A stretch of 64,000 bases of DNA, taken from contig WGLY01000017.1 of assembly GCA_016125335.1 (NCBI GenBank), positions 186,001-250,000 on the forward strand. Reading direction: 5' to 3'. The DNA is from Frankiales bacterium. Its GTDB lineage: Bacteria; Actinomycetota; Actinomycetes; S36-B12; CAIYMF01. This document shows positions 43,113 through 55,911 of this stretch, piece by piece. Position numbers and translations under genes: made by a program. The notes under the pieces were generated by a model. That model had not been told where the DNA came from and searched no databases. It worked only from the letters and a program-made list of their open reading frames with translations. How positions within the stretch are numbered: position 1 is the stretch's first letter; each line of letters begins with the position of its first letter.

Positions 43113-43559
43113 ATGAAGCTCATCCTGACCCAGGACGTGAACGGACTCGGCGCCCCCGGCGACGTGGTCGAGGTCAAGGACGGCTACGGCCGCAACTACC
43201 TGCTCCCGCGCGGTCTGGCGACCCCGTGGACCAAGGGCGGGGAGAAGCAGGTCGCGCAGATCAAGCGCGCCCGCTCGGTCCGTGAGGTCCGCGACGTCGA
43301 GGCCGCCACGGCGATCAAGCAGTCCCTCGAGGGGCTCAAGGTCACGCTCACGGCGCGCTCCGGCGAGACCGGCCGGCTCTTCGGCGCGGTCACGGTGGCC
43401 GACGTCGTCGAGGCGATCACCGCCGCCGGCGGCCCCGCCGTCGACAAGCGCAAGGTCACCATCGTCGCGCCGATCAAGACCGTCGGCGCGCACAAGGTCG
43501 AGGTGCGCGTGCACCCCGAGGCGCTCGCCTCGGTCACCGTCGACGTGGTGCGCGCCTAG
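43113..43559 (+). CDS. rplI: 50S ribosomal protein L9
   Basis: The 148-residue product begins [20 protein letters not shown] and continues [17 protein letters not shown], the L9 N-terminal RNA-binding domain. The long connecting helix and the C-terminal domain ([20 protein letters not shown]) follow. GGAAGGAGG lies upstream. It is the last gene of the cluster, followed by a strong terminator. Confidence 0.97.
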   Translation: MKLILTQDVNGLGAPGDVVEVKDGYGRNYLLPRGLATPWTKGGEKQVAQIKRARSVREVRDVEAATAIKQSLEGLKVTLTARSGETGRLFGAVTVADVVEAITAAGGPAVDKRKVTIVAPIKTVGAHKVEVRVHPEALASVTVDVVRA

Positions 43560-43581
43560 CACCCGCGACGACGACAGCACG

Positions 43582-43614
43582 AGGACGGCCGGCCCCGCAG
43601 GGGCCGGCCGTCCT
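43582..43614 (+). terminator. Intrinsic terminator after rplI
   Basis: A perfect 15-bp inverted repeat (43582-43596 with 43600-43614) with a GCA loop is followed by GCTGTTT. It ends the rpsF-rplI transcript 22 bp past the rplI stop. Confidence 0.88.
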
Positions 43615-43653
43615 GCTGTTTCAGAGCTGCGTCGGAGCTGGGTCGGTGCCGTG

Positions 43654-44157
43654 TCAGAGCAGGGTGCGCAGGTGGGCCAGCACGCCCGGTGTCGCGGCCT
43701 GCACCATCGCGAGCACCTCCTCGAAGTCCGAGTCGTCGCCGTAGTAGGGGTCCGGGACGTCGAGCGCGGCGTCCGCGCGCCCGGCGAGGGCCGGGTCGAA
43801 GGTGCGGTAGCGGCGCACGTCGGAGTCCGGGGCCAGCCGGCGCAGCGCCTGCTCGTGGCCGGAGTCCATGGCCAGCAGCAGGTCGGGGGCGTCGTCCTCG
43901 TCGAACCAGTCGCCGGTGATCTGGCGCACCCGGTGCCCGGCGGCGTCGTAGCCGTGGCGCGCGAGCACGGCGCGGGCCCGGCGGTCGGCGCCCTCGCCCA
44001 CGTGCCAGCCGCCGATCCCGGCGGAGTCCACGAGCACGGCGTGGCCGAGGCCGGCGCGCTCGACGGCGTCGCGCAGCACCACCTCGCCGATCGGCGAGCG
44101 GCAGATGTTGCCGCTGCACACCACGGTCACCCGCACCTGCTGCCCCGCACCGCTCAT
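43654..44157 (-). CDS. Low-molecular-weight protein-tyrosine phosphatase
   Basis: The 167-residue protein has the active-site loop VCSGNICRS (Cys14, Arg20), followed by GIGGWHVGEGADRRA and the general-acid region DVPDPYYGDDSDFEEV. These identify an LMW-PTP, which removes phosphate from Tyr or low-molecular substrates. In Actinobacteria such enzymes may act on envelope or signalling proteins. The start overlaps the MATE gene stop (ATGA), so the two are coupled. Confidence 0.93.
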   Translation of the reverse strand: MSGAGQQVRVTVVCSGNICRSPIGEVVLRDAVERAGLGHAVLVDSAGIGGWHVGEGADRRARAVLARHGYDAAGHRVRQITGDWFDEDDAPDLLLAMDSGHEQALRRLAPDSDVRRYRTFDPALAGRADAALDVPDPYYGDDSDFEEVLAMVQAATPGVLAHLRTLL

Positions 44158-45593
44158 GCGGTCGATCCTGCCGTGCCGCTCGGGCGCAGCCAGGCCCCGC
44201 CCCGGGCGCGGAGGCCCAGCAGCGCGGCGCGCACCACCATGAACCAGGTGATTGCCCACCACAGGGCGACGACGCCGAGGCCGAGGTGGAGCACCAGCCA
44301 GGCGGCGGGCAGGAACGCCACGAGCATCACCGTGCCGGCGATCGCGAGCCAGCGGCCGTCGCCGGCGCCGATGAGGACGCCGTCGAGCACGAACACCGGC
44401 ACCACCAGCGGCTGCTGCAGCGCGCCGACGAGCAGCGACGCGGTGATGAGGCCGCGCACGACCGGGTCGGCCGTGAAGGCGTCGGGCAGCCAGGGGGCCA
44501 GCACGAGCAGCAGCAGCCCCAGGCCGACCCCCACGACCACGCCGAGGCGCACGAGCCGGCCGGTGACCGCGCGCGCCCCGGCCGCGTCGCCGGCGCCGAG
44601 GTAGCGCCCGAGCAGCGCCATCCCGGCGATGGCGAGCGCGTCCGCGGCCAGCGCGAGCAGGATCCAGACCTGGAAGCTCACGTGGTAGGCGGCGAGGTCG
44701 GCGTCGCCGGTGCGCGCGGCGACGGCGGCCGCCACGACGTAGACGGCGCGGAGCACGACCGTGCGCCACAGCAGCGGGGTGCCGGTGCGGGCCGCCGCCA
44801 GCAGGCCGGCACCCGAGGGGTGCGGGCGCACCCCGTGCCGGCGGGCCACCCGGACCACCACGACGGTGTAGGCGATCGCCTGGACCCACTCGGCCACGGC
44901 CGTGGCGACGGCCGACCCCCCGATGCCCCGGTGCAGCCCGAGCACGAGGGTCACCGCGAGCACGGCGTTGACCCCCACGGCCAGCAGCGTGACGAGCAGT
45001 GTGGTGCGGGTGTCCTGCAGGCCGCGCAGCACCCCGACGCCGGCCAGCGCCACGAGCGCCGCCGGGAAGCCGAGGGCCACCACGCGCAGGTAGGTCACGG
45101 CGAAGGGCGCGACCTCGTCGGAGGCGCCGAACGCGTGCACCACCGGGTCGGCCCACAGCCAGGTGGCCGCGCCCAGGACGACGCCGAGCAGCAGGCCGAG
45201 GCCCATGCCCTCGACGCCCTCGCCCACGGCGGCGTCCCAGCGGCCCTCGCCGAGGCGACGCGCCACCGACCCGGTGGTGGCGTACGCGAGGAACACGCAC
45301 AGGCCCACCACGAGCGAGCTCAGCGTCGAGGCCGCCCCGAGCCCCGCGAGCGGCAGCACTCCGAGGGTGCCCACGATGGCGGCGTCGACGAGCACGTACA
45401 GCGGCTGCGCCACGAGCGCGCCGAGTGCGGGGACGGCCAGGCGGGCGATCTCGCGCAACGAGCCCTGCGGCGCCCCGGTGCCCGGGTCCGGCCCGGGCAC
45501 CCCGGACTCGCGCGCCCCGGCCAGGAGCGGCTCGCCGGCCAGGGGCTCGGCGGCGAGCAGGTCCGGGTCCCGGGCGTCGTCCACGGCGGCCAT
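44154..45593 (-). CDS. MATE family efflux transporter
   Basis: The 479-residue membrane protein has about 12 spans in two halves. MATE-like segments are VPALGALVAQPLYVLVDAAI, AGLGAASTLSSLVVGLCVFL, VLRGLQDTRTTLLVTLLAVG and QPLVVPVFVLDGVLIGAGD. It exports cationic or drug-like compounds driven by Na+ or H+; the substrate is unknown. ATG 45593 begins MAAVDDARDPDLLAAEPLAG, and the first ~50 residues are polar. It is co-translated with the phosphatase gene. Confidence 0.88.
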   Translation of the reverse strand: MAAVDDARDPDLLAAEPLAGEPLLAGARESGVPGPDPGTGAPQGSLREIARLAVPALGALVAQPLYVLVDAAIVGTLGVLPLAGLGAASTLSSLVVGLCVFLAYATTGSVARRLGEGRWDAAVGEGVEGMGLGLLLGVVLGAATWLWADPVVHAFGASDEVAPFAVTYLRVVALGFPAALVALAGVGVLRGLQDTRTTLLVTLLAVGVNAVLAVTLVLGLHRGIGGSAVATAVAEWVQAIAYTVVVVRVARRHGVRPHPSGAGLLAAARTGTPLLWRTVVLRAVYVVAAAVAARTGDADLAAYHVSFQVWILLALAADALAIAGMALLGRYLGAGDAAGARAVTGRLVRLGVVVGVGLGLLLLVLAPWLPDAFTADPVVRGLITASLLVGALQQPLVVPVFVLDGVLIGAGDGRWLAIAGTVMLVAFLPAAWLVLHLGLGVVALWWAITWFMVVRAALLGLRARGGAWLRPSGTAGSTA

Positions 45594-46001
45594 CCTGGTG
45601 CCTGGCCGCTCCCGGCCGACCACCCGGCCGCCGCCGGGTCCGGTGGCCGTCCGCGGTCGGGTCGGACGGTGCGCCCGCCGGGGCGTCCGGCGGTCCGGCG
45701 TCGGCGGGAGTTCACCTGGCGGACACCCGAGCGAAGTTTCTTCCCTCCCCAGGGTGGGGACCGCATCGTCGCAGGTCACAGCTTTGCAGGCGCAAGATCG
45801 TCCGGGTTATCCCCGAGTTGTCCACAGCACCGACCACCGCGTCGCTCGGCGGTTTCCCCACGTCGTCCCCAGGTCTGTCCACAGGCCTCGTTGAGTCCCG
45901 GGCCGGACACCCCTACGGTCGCGCAGGCGGATGTCGGACCCCGGGCGTAGACCTGGGTCCCGCGGGCCCCGGCCGGGCCCGGGCGAGAGGGAGGGGGGCA
46001 C
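45594..46001. other. MATE-dnaB divergent intergenic region
   Basis: This 408-bp spacer has no credible gene. Its middle (about 45730-45830) is less GC-rich than its surroundings and holds DnaA-box matches at 45808-45883. GAGAGGGAGGGG before the dnaB GTG is the ribosome site. I could not define a certain dnaB promoter. Confidence 0.6.
45808..45883 (+). promoter_or_regulatory. DnaA-box cluster upstream of dnaB
   Basis: The exact box TTGTCCACA (45818-45826), a one-mismatch CTGTCCACA (45875-45883) and a two-mismatch TTATCCCCG (45808-45816) lie in one orientation, 119-194 bp before dnaB. DnaA could regulate the helicase gene. Confidence 0.6.
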
Positions 46002-47357
46002 GTGAGCGTCGTCGAGCTCAGCCCGCGCGACGACTCGGTCCCCGACCGCACCCCGCCCCAGGACATCGCCGCCGAGCAGTCGGTCCTCGGCGCCATGCTG
46101 CTGAGCAAGGACGCCATCGCCGACGTCGTCGAGACGCTGCGCGAGGCCGACTTCTACCGGCCGGCGCACGCCCTCATCTACGCCGCGGTCCTCGACCTCT
46201 ACGGCCGCGGCGAGCCCGCCGACGCGATCACCGTCTCCTCCGAGCTGGCCAAGATCGGCGAGCTCGGCCGGGTCGGCGGCGCGCCCTACCTGCACACCCT
46301 GGTCGCCTCCGTCCCCACGGCGGCCAACGCCTCCTACTACGCCCACATCGTCTCCGAGCGGGCCGTGCTGCGCCGGCTGGTCGAGGCGGGCACCCGCATC
46401 GTGCAGATGGGCTTCCAGGGCGAGGGCGACGTCGACATGATCGTCGACCGCGCCCAGGCGGCGGTCTACGACGTCACCGACCGCCGCACCAGCGACGACT
46501 ACCTCCCGCTGTCGGAGATCATGCCCGGCACCCTGGAGGAGATCGACGCGATCGCCTCGCGCGGCGGCGTGCTCGCCGGCGTCCCCACGGGCTTCGCCGA
46601 CCTCGACGCGGTCACCAACGGCCTGCACGGCGGCCAGATGGTGGTGGTCGCGGCCCGTCCCGCGATCGGCAAGTCCACGCTCGGGCTCGACCTCGCGCGC
46701 TCGGCCTCGATCCGCCACGGCCTGGCCAGCGCCATCTTCAGCCTGGAGATGAGCCGCAACGAGATCGCGATGCGCCTGCTCTCCGCCGAGGCCCAGATCG
46801 CGCTCAACCATCTCCGCAGCGGCACGATGTCCGACGGCGACTGGCAGAAGCTGGCCCGCAAGATGAGCGCGGTCAGCGAGGCGCCGCTGTTCATCGACGA
46901 CAGCCCCAACATGACGATGATGGAGATCCGGGCCAAGTGCCGCCGGCTCAAGCAGCGGCACGACCTGCGCCTCGTCGTCATCGACTACCTCCAGCTGATG
47001 ACCTCGGGCAAGAAGGTCGAGAGCCGCCAGCAGGAGGTGTCGGAGTTCTCCCGGTCGCTCAAGCTGCTGGCCAAGGAGCTCGACGTCCCCGTGGTCGCCA
47101 TCAGCCAGCTCAACCGCGGCGCCGAGCAGCGCACCGACAAGCGCCCGCAGATGAGCGACCTGCGCGAGTCCGGCTCGATCGAGCAGGACGCCGACATGGT
47201 GGTGCTGCTGCACCGCGAGGACGCCTACGAGCGCGAGAGCCCGCGCGCGGGCGAGGCCGACTTCATCCTCGCCAAGCACCGCAACGGCCCCACCGGCACG
47301 TTCACGGTGGCGTTCCAGGGCCACTACAGCCGCTTCGTCGACATGGCCCAGGTCTAG
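46002..47357 (+). CDS. dnaB: Replicative DNA helicase DnaB
   Basis: DnaB is the hexameric 5'-3' helicase at the replication fork. The 451-residue protein has the N-terminal collar (PPQDIAAEQSVLGAMLLSKD), the linker helix and a RecA-like motor. Motor motifs are Walker A AARPAIGKSTLGLD, AIFSLEMSRNEIAMR, Walker B LRLVVIDYLQLM and the DNA-contact region ISQLNRGAEQRTDKRPQMSD. No intein interrupts it, unlike some mycobacterial dnaB genes. GTG 46002 has GAGGGAGGGG upstream. Confidence 0.97.
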   Translation: MSVVELSPRDDSVPDRTPPQDIAAEQSVLGAMLLSKDAIADVVETLREADFYRPAHALIYAAVLDLYGRGEPADAITVSSELAKIGELGRVGGAPYLHTLVASVPTAANASYYAHIVSERAVLRRLVEAGTRIVQMGFQGEGDVDMIVDRAQAAVYDVTDRRTSDDYLPLSEIMPGTLEEIDAIASRGGVLAGVPTGFADLDAVTNGLHGGQMVVVAARPAIGKSTLGLDLARSASIRHGLASAIFSLEMSRNEIAMRLLSAEAQIALNHLRSGTMSDGDWQKLARKMSAVSEAPLFIDDSPNMTMMEIRAKCRRLKQRHDLRLVVIDYLQLMTSGKKVESRQQEVSEFSRSLKLLAKELDVPVVAISQLNRGAEQRTDKRPQMSDLRESGSIEQDADMVVLLHREDAYERESPRAGEADFILAKHRNGPTGTFTVAFQGHYSRFVDMAQV

Positions 47358-47387
47358 CGCGCCGGGTCCGTCGCTCCACCCGGCGCG
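47358..47387 (+). terminator. Intrinsic terminator after dnaB
   Basis: CGCGCCGGGT (47358-47367) and its complement (47378-47387) form a perfect 10-bp stem with a 10-nt loop, directly after the dnaB stop, followed by TTCC. Confidence 0.72.
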
Positions 47388-47447
47388 TTCCGCCGCCGGC
47401 CGAGGCCGCGAGGTGCGGGCCGGGGCGGGCTCGGCGACGATCACCGG

Positions 47448-48923
47448 GTGAGGCTGCTGTTCGCCGACCAGCTCGGTCCGCACTTCCGCGCCGACCTGGC
47501 CGACGACGAGCCGGTGCTCCTGGTGGAGTCGCGCGCCGCGTTCGCCCGGCGGCGCGCGCACCGGCAGAAGGCGCACCTGCTGCTCTCCGCGCTGCGCCAC
47601 CTCGCGGTCGAGCTCGGCGAGCGGGCCGTGCACGTGCGGGCGGAGTCGTACGGCGCCGCGCTGGAGCGGCTGCGCGTCGACCCGCGCGAGGTGAGCGTCG
47701 TCGACCCGACGTCGTACGCCGCCCGGCGATGGGTGCGCGAGCAGGGCATGACCGTGCTCCCCGCCCGCGGGTTCACCCTGGCGGAGAGCGACTTCCAGGG
47801 CTGGCTGGGCTCGCGCCGCCCCGTGCTGGAGGAGTTCTACCGCCACCAGCGCGGCCGGCTCGGGCTGCTGCTCGAGCCCGACGGCGGCCCGGTCGGCGGC
47901 CGCTGGAACTTCGACGCCGACAACCGCCTGCCGCCGCCGCGCGGGCGGCGCACGCTCGGCCTGCCGCACCCCTGGCGGCCGGAGGAGGACGACGTCGACG
48001 CCGCCGTGCGCCGCGACCTCGACGCCTGGGCGGCCGAGGGCGTCGCGCTCGTGGGCGCCGACGCGCCGCGCACGTTCGCCGCCACGCGGGTCGAGGCGCT
48101 GACCGCGCTCGCGGACTTCGTGCGCCACCGGCTGGTGCAGTTCGGGCCCTACGAGGACGCGATGCTGCACGACGACTGGGCGATGGCGCACAGCCTGCTG
48201 TCCGTGCCGATGAACCTCGGCCTCGTCGAGCCGCTCGAGGTGGTGGAGGCGGCCGTCTCGGCGCACCGCGAGGGACGGGCGCCGCTGCCGAGCGTCGAGG
48301 CGGTCGTGCGCCAGGTGGTGGGCTGGCGGGAGTGGGCCTGGCAGCTGTACTGGGCGCTGGGGCCGGAGTACGCCGGGCGCAACGCGCTCGGGGCGCGCGA
48401 GCCGCTGCCGGAGTGGTTCGCCGACCTGCGCCCGGAGCTGGTGCGGGCGGCCTGCCTGCGCTCCGCGCTGGAGGAGGTGCGCGACCGGGCCTGGAGCCAC
48501 CACATCGTGCGGCTCATGGTGCTGGGCAACTGGGCGCTGCAGCGCGGCTACGACCCGCGCGCCACCGCCGCCTGGTTCCGCGACGGCTTCGCCGACGGCT
48601 ACGACTGGGTCATGGTGACCAACGTCGTCGGCATGGCGCTCTACGCCGACGGCGGGCGGATGGCCACCAAGCCCTACGCGGCCGGCGGCGCCTACCTGCA
48701 CCGGATGAGCGACCACTGCCGCAGCTGCCCGTTCTCGCCGTCGGTGCGCGTGGGGCCGCGGGCCTGCCCGTTCACCGCGGGCTACTGGGCGTTCCTCGAC
48801 CGCCACGCCGAGGCCCTGCGCGGCAACCACCGGCTCGCCCGGCCCTACGCCGGTCTGCAGCGGCTGACCGACCGCGAGGCGCTCGTCGCGCAGGAGTCCG
48901 CGCGGGGCGACGGCCCGCCCTGA
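47448..48923 (+). CDS. Iron-sulfur bacterial cryptochrome/(6-4) photolyase (FeS-BCP)
   Basis: The 491-residue protein is a deoxyribodipyrimidine photolyase-related protein. It begins [13 protein letters not shown] and has [20 protein letters not shown] and [11 protein letters not shown]. The FAD-binding helices carry [20 protein letters not shown] and the region around [17 protein letters not shown]. Four cysteines at about 336, 424, 427 and 440 have exactly the spacing (88, 3, 13) of the [4Fe-4S] ligands of Agrobacterium PhrB. It should repair (6-4) photoproducts with light. A GACGAT hexamer 6 nt before the GTG suggests leaderless transcription. Confidence 0.92.
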   Translation: MRLLFADQLGPHFRADLADDEPVLLVESRAAFARRRAHRQKAHLLLSALRHLAVELGERAVHVRAESYGAALERLRVDPREVSVVDPTSYAARRWVREQGMTVLPARGFTLAESDFQGWLGSRRPVLEEFYRHQRGRLGLLLEPDGGPVGGRWNFDADNRLPPPRGRRTLGLPHPWRPEEDDVDAAVRRDLDAWAAEGVALVGADAPRTFAATRVEALTALADFVRHRLVQFGPYEDAMLHDDWAMAHSLLSVPMNLGLVEPLEVVEAAVSAHREGRAPLPSVEAVVRQVVGWREWAWQLYWALGPEYAGRNALGAREPLPEWFADLRPELVRAACLRSALEEVRDRAWSHHIVRLMVLGNWALQRGYDPRATAAWFRDGFADGYDWVMVTNVVGMALYADGGRMATKPYAAGGAYLHRMSDHCRSCPFSPSVRVGPRACPFTAGYWAFLDRHAEALRGNHRLARPYAGLQRLTDREALVAQESARGDGPP

Positions 48924-49053
48924 CCGCGCCCGCGGCGGCCCCGGCGCCGACCGTGCATGCGGCCCGAGGACGGCGGATCCTGGGGGTGACGTCGCACCAG
49001 GCGCGTCGCACCGTGTGCCGTGCACCGGATGGCCTCGCCCCGGGGGGAGCGCC

Positions 49054-51882
<2,829 letters not shown>

Positions 51883-51969
51883 TGCGCGGACCGCGCCCAG
51901 GAATCGCCTCGCCCGCTCGGGCCGTGGCCGGACGTCGCGACCCGTGCTCGTGGGAGGGTCGGACCGCGG

Positions 51970-53268
51970 CTACGCGCCGGACTTCGTGGTGATCTTCGCC
52001 AGCTGCGCGAGGGCGGCCAGCGTGCTCTTGCCGGCGCTGCCCTCCAGCCCCGGGGTGGACAGCACGGCCAGCCACTCCTTGCCGTTGGTCCACAGGCAGT
52101 AGCCGTTGGCGCTGCCGGCGGCCGTGACGGTCATGCACCAGACCTTGCCGCCCACCGGGCTGGCGTACTCGGTCGCGGTGCCGAGCACGGCCGGCGCGGA
52201 CGCCGGGAGCATCCGGCGGCTCATGGAGGCGAGCAGGTCGGCGGCGGCGTCGTGGCTCGTGAGGGCGTTCACCGCGTCGCCGCGCGAGTCCACCGGGATG
52301 TCGGAGGCGAGGTAGCGGGTCTGGGTGCTGCCCGCGGCGTACGTCGCGGCCCAGGCCCACGACGCGCCCTGCCCGCGCAGGTCGCGCGCCGCAGCGGCAA
52401 CGGTCGCGTCCGGACGGGTGCGCCTCGCGCCGGCGAGCGTGGCCGGTGCGCTGCGCGCCAGCACGTCGGGCTGCTCGGCGGCGATGCTCTGGGCCCGTGC
52501 GGTCATGTAGCGGGGGACGGCGACGACGCAGAACGCGGCGAGCACCGCGAGCCCGAGGACCAGCAGCGTGACGGTGCGGCCCACGTGCCGCGAGGGCCGC
52601 ACCTCGCCGGTGGTGCCGACCGGGGAGAAGTCCATGCTCGGGCCCACGGCGAAGCCGCCGCGCGCGCCGCCGCCGGTCCCGAAGGTCGAGTGCCCGCCCA
52701 TGATGCTGCCGGGCGACGCGGTCGGCGTCCGGGGCAGCGACTCGTCCACCCACGTGGAGGACGACGGCGCGTGCGGCGCCCGCACGGGGGCGGTGCCGGC
52801 GCCGGGCCGGGAGCGGTCGACCTCGAGCGGCTCGGGCTCGAACGTCGTGGTGCGCGGGGCTGCCGGGGTCATCGCGGTGGTCCCGGCGCGCGCCGGGGTG
52901 GGGGCCAGCGCCGGAGTGGGGGCCAGCGCCGGGGTGGGCACGTCGGCGACGGCGACGTCGGGCAGCACGGCGACCGCGGTGGCGGTGTGGCCGGCGAGCG
53001 CCGGCACGGCCGCCTCGGCGACGGCGGGTGCCACCGCCGGCACCGCCACGGCGGGCGCGACGGCGGCGACGGGTGCCGCCGGCATCGCGACGGTGGTCGT
53101 GACGGGGGCGGGCGCGGGCGCGAGGGTCGGCGTCGGGACGGCCGAGGCGGCGGCAGCCGCCATCGCGAGCTCGGCCCCGCGGGTCTCGCTGGTCCACGCC
53201 GCACCGTCCCACCACCGCAGCGATGCGGGGTCGGTCGGATCGGCGTACCAGCCGGCCTGTGGGCTCAC
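51970..53268 (-). CDS. DUF2510-containing membrane protein with disordered linker
   Basis: The 432-residue protein starts with a DUF2510 motif (SPQAGWYADPTDPASLRWWD, then GAAWT), a short Trp-rich module found at the N-termini of actinobacterial membrane proteins. An Ala/Pro/Thr/Val-rich linker of about 150 residues contains tandem LAPTPA-type repeats. One span lies near 225-245 (HVGRTVTLLVLGLAVLAAFC). A predicted external domain follows, with SWAWAATYAAGSTQTRYLAS and the paired cysteines WCMTV and YCLW. Function is unknown. AAGGGGGC precedes the GTG. The gene is convergent with the ATPase gene. Confidence 0.82.
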   Translation of the reverse strand: MSPQAGWYADPTDPASLRWWDGAAWTSETRGAELAMAAAAASAVPTPTLAPAPAPVTTTVAMPAAPVAAVAPAVAVPAVAPAVAEAAVPALAGHTATAVAVLPDVAVADVPTPALAPTPALAPTPARAGTTAMTPAAPRTTTFEPEPLEVDRSRPGAGTAPVRAPHAPSSSTWVDESLPRTPTASPGSIMGGHSTFGTGGGARGGFAVGPSMDFSPVGTTGEVRPSRHVGRTVTLLVLGLAVLAAFCVVAVPRYMTARAQSIAAEQPDVLARSAPATLAGARRTRPDATVAAAARDLRGQGASWAWAATYAAGSTQTRYLASDIPVDSRGDAVNALTSHDAAADLLASMSRRMLPASAPAVLGTATEYASPVGGKVWCMTVTAAGSANGYCLWTNGKEWLAVLSTPGLEGSAGKSTLAALAQLAKITTKSGA

Positions 53269-53468
53269 CTGCGCCCCCTTCGTGCGCGCTGCCGTGCCGG
53301 GGCAGCGTGTCGTGGCTCGTCCCACCTGTCTCCTCGGCCCTCGCCGCCGGGAACTGAAGGGCGGCACCCGCTCGGACCTGCGCCGATCGGTCACTCGCGG
53401 ACGGCCGTCCAGGGGGACATGGGCCGAACGGCGGAGCGCGCCGGGCGCCGGGGCGCCGTGCGCCGGGC

Positions 53469-54641
53469 TCAGGACGTGCGGCGTACCGCCACGAGGGTGA
53501 CGTCGTCGCGCGACCACTCGGGCGAGGCCTCGCGCAGCGCGGCGAGCATCCGGGTGACGAGCTCAGCGGGGGCCTCGTCCTCCACGGCCCCCACGAGCTC
53601 CGCGAGCTCGGCGTCGACGACCTCGTCGGCCTCGTCGCGGGTCTCCACCAGCCCGTCGGACCACACGAGCAGGACGTCGCCCACGTGCAGCGGGGCCCGC
53701 CGGGTCTCCCAGCTGCCGCCCAGGGCGCTGGCCAGCGGCCCGGTCTGCGTGAGCACGAGCCGCTCGCCGGCCCGGCCGCCGGGCAGCAGCCAGCCGGCCG
53801 GGTGCCCGGCGTTGGCCCACTGCAGCGTCCCCCGGCGCGGGTCGAGCACCACGACGAGCGCCGTCGCGAAGCGGCCGTCGTCGTCCACGAAGGACGTCGC
53901 GGCACGGGCCAGCGCCGTGCCGGGGTCGAAGCCGCTGCGCAGCGACACGGACAGCACCGCGCGCAGGCGCAGCGAGATGACGCCGGCCACCGCGCCGTGG
54001 CCGGAGACGTCGACGACGAGCAGCGCCGTGCGGTCGTCCTCCAGGGGGACGACGCCCCACCAGTCGCCGGCCAGCACCCCCTCGGCCGGGCGCAGCCGCC
54101 CGTGCACCTCGAGGTGCGGCACCTCGGGCGAGGGGTCGACGTCGAGCTCGCGGCGGATGGCCGAGACCACCGGCCCCTCCAGCGCCAGGCTGCCCTCCGC
54201 GGCGCGGGCCGAGTCGGTCTCCACCACGAGCGCCCGGCGCATCGCCTCGGCGTCGCGGCCCACCGCGCGGAGCTCGGGCGGCCCGGAGGGCACGATCACC
54301 TGGTCGCGCCGGCCGTCCCGCGCCACCCCCTGCAGCTGGTGGCGCAGGTCGTCGAGCGGCGTGAGCACCCACGAGCGCACGAGCACGTAGGCCGACACCA
54401 GCACGGCGAGGATCACGACCCCGGCGACGGCGAGGTCGACGGTCATCCGCCGGGCCACGCCGGCCAGCGCGTCGATGGCGGCCTCGCGGTCCCCGGGCGA
54501 GGCGTTCTGCACGGCGCGGGTCGCCGTCGAGACGTCGAGGTAGGCCGCGCGCACCAGCAGCCCGACCACCACGACGGCGACGAGGCCCGCGACGGCGAGC
54601 AGCGTCATCCGCGTGCGGAGGCTGACGCCGCCCGGCTCCAT
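53469..54641 (-). CDS. HAMP-linked PP2C/SpoIIE serine phosphatase
   Basis: The 390-residue membrane phosphatase has two N-terminal spans ([40 protein letters not shown]) around a short external loop. A HAMP-like segment ([18 protein letters not shown]) precedes a PP2C/SpoIIE domain (about 165-390). The metal-binding Asp motifs are [20 protein letters not shown] and VSGHG, with [10 protein letters not shown] and [11 protein letters not shown]. Such enzymes usually activate anti-anti-sigma factors; no partner gene is nearby. TAGCGT ends 7 nt before the ATG. Confidence 0.9.
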   Translation of the reverse strand: MEPGGVSLRTRMTLLAVAGLVAVVVVGLLVRAAYLDVSTATRAVQNASPGDREAAIDALAGVARRMTVDLAVAGVVILAVLVSAYVLVRSWVLTPLDDLRHQLQGVARDGRRDQVIVPSGPPELRAVGRDAEAMRRALVVETDSARAAEGSLALEGPVVSAIRRELDVDPSPEVPHLEVHGRLRPAEGVLAGDWWGVVPLEDDRTALLVVDVSGHGAVAGVISLRLRAVLSVSLRSGFDPGTALARAATSFVDDDGRFATALVVVLDPRRGTLQWANAGHPAGWLLPGGRAGERLVLTQTGPLASALGGSWETRRAPLHVGDVLLVWSDGLVETRDEADEVVDAELAELVGAVEDEAPAELVTRMLAALREASPEWSRDDVTLVAVRRTS

Positions 54642-54648
54642 GGCGGTC

Positions 54649-54654
54649 ACGCTA
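54649..54654 (-). promoter_or_regulatory. Minus-10 element of the PP2C gene, leaderless
   Basis: TAGCGT on the minus strand ends 7 nt before ATG 54641. Confidence 0.5.
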
Positions 54655-54754
54655 GTGCCCGCCCGAGAGCGCGGGCCGGGGTGCCCGGCCTGGCGGCGTC
54701 CGGGCCCCGGGCCCCGGCACCGGTCGCGCGCGCGGGGCGGGCCCGGGCCGCGGA

Positions 54755-54760
54755 TAGGGT
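54755..54760 (+). promoter_or_regulatory. Minus-10 element of hisC, leaderless
   Basis: TAGGGT ends 7 nt before ATG 54768. Confidence 0.5.
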
Positions 54761-54767
54761 CGAGGGC

Positions 54768-55889
54768 ATGCCCGGCACCGGACCGCGACTGCGCGACGCC
54801 CTCGACCGGCTGCCCGCCTACGTGGCCGGCAAGCCGCCCGCGGGTCGGGCCGACCTGACCCCCTACAAGCTGTCGAGCAACGAGAACCCCTACCCGCCGC
54901 TGCCCGGCGTCCTCGACGAGATCGCCCGCGCGGCATCGGCGGCCAACCGCTACCCCGACCCCGCGTCGACCGGCCTGGTCGCGGCGCTCGCCGAGCGCCA
55001 CGGCGTCCCCGAGGACCACATCGCGCTGGGCACCGGCTCGGTGGGCCTGCTCCAGCAGCTGGTCCAGGTCACCTCCGGCCCGGGCGACGAGGTGCTCTAC
55101 GCCTGGCGGTCGTTCGAGGCCTACCCGATCATGACGATCATCGGCGGGGCCACGCCGGTGCAGGTGCCGCTGCGCCCCGACGAGACCCACGACCTCGACG
55201 CGATGGCCGACGCCGTCACCGAGCGCACCCGGCTCGTGCTGGTGTGCACGCCCAACAACCCCACCGGCACCGCGGTGCGCCAGGCCGACCTCGACCGCTT
55301 CCTCGACCGCGTGCCCTCCGACGTGCTCGTCGTCGTCGACGAGGCCTACGTCGAGTTCGTCCGCGACGACGCCGCCGTCCGCGGGCTCGACACCTACCGC
55401 GACCGGCCCAACGTCGCGGTCCTGCGCACGTTCTCCAAGGCCTACGGGCTGGCGGGCCTGCGGGTCGGCTTCGCCGTGGCCCATCCTCCCGTGGCGACGG
55501 GCCTGCGCCAGACCGCCGTGCCGTTCGGCGTCTCGACCGTGGCGCAGGCCGCGGCCGTCGCGTCGCTGCGGGCCGAGGCGGCGCTGCTCGAGCGGGTCGA
55601 GGCCCTCGTGGCCGAGCGCACGCGCGTGCAGGACGAGCTCGCCGCCCAGGGCTGGGCGCTGCCGCCGAGCCAGGCCAACTTCGTGTGGCTGCGCCTCGGC
55701 GAGCGCCACGACGATTTCGTCGCGGCGTGCGACGCGGTCAACCTCTCCGTGCGGGCCTATGGGCGCGAGGGCGTGCGAGTGACCATCGGCGAGCGCGAGG
55801 CCAACGACCGCTTCCTGTCCGTCGCGGGCGGCTTCGTCCCCGCGCCCGCTGCTGCCCCGCGCCCGGCGGACGCCGCTGCGGGGCGCTAG
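54768..55889 (+). CDS. hisC: Histidinol-phosphate (or aromatic) aminotransferase
   Basis: The 373-residue fold-type I enzyme has [71 protein letters not shown] and the PLP lysine at about 224 in [20 protein letters not shown]. These are HisC hallmarks. The isolated locus, away from other his genes, means it could be the aromatic aminotransferase Pat/HisC2 instead. TAGGGT 7 nt before ATG 54768 suggests a leaderless transcript. It is divergent from the PP2C gene. Confidence 0.87.
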   Translation: MPGTGPRLRDALDRLPAYVAGKPPAGRADLTPYKLSSNENPYPPLPGVLDEIARAASAANRYPDPASTGLVAALAERHGVPEDHIALGTGSVGLLQQLVQVTSGPGDEVLYAWRSFEAYPIMTIIGGATPVQVPLRPDETHDLDAMADAVTERTRLVLVCTPNNPTGTAVRQADLDRFLDRVPSDVLVVVDEAYVEFVRDDAAVRGLDTYRDRPNVAVLRTFSKAYGLAGLRVGFAVAHPPVATGLRQTAVPFGVSTVAQAAAVASLRAEAALLERVEALVAERTRVQDELAAQGWALPPSQANFVWLRLGERHDDFVAACDAVNLSVRAYGREGVRVTIGEREANDRFLSVAGGFVPAPAAAPRPADAAAGR

Positions 55890-55911
55890 CCGACGTCGGA
55901 CCGGCCCGCGC

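Noticed and set aside
52850-53140. Repeats in the DUF2510 gene
   Set aside because: They encode an Ala/Pro/Thr/Val linker and are in frame; linkers of this kind are ordinary in the family.
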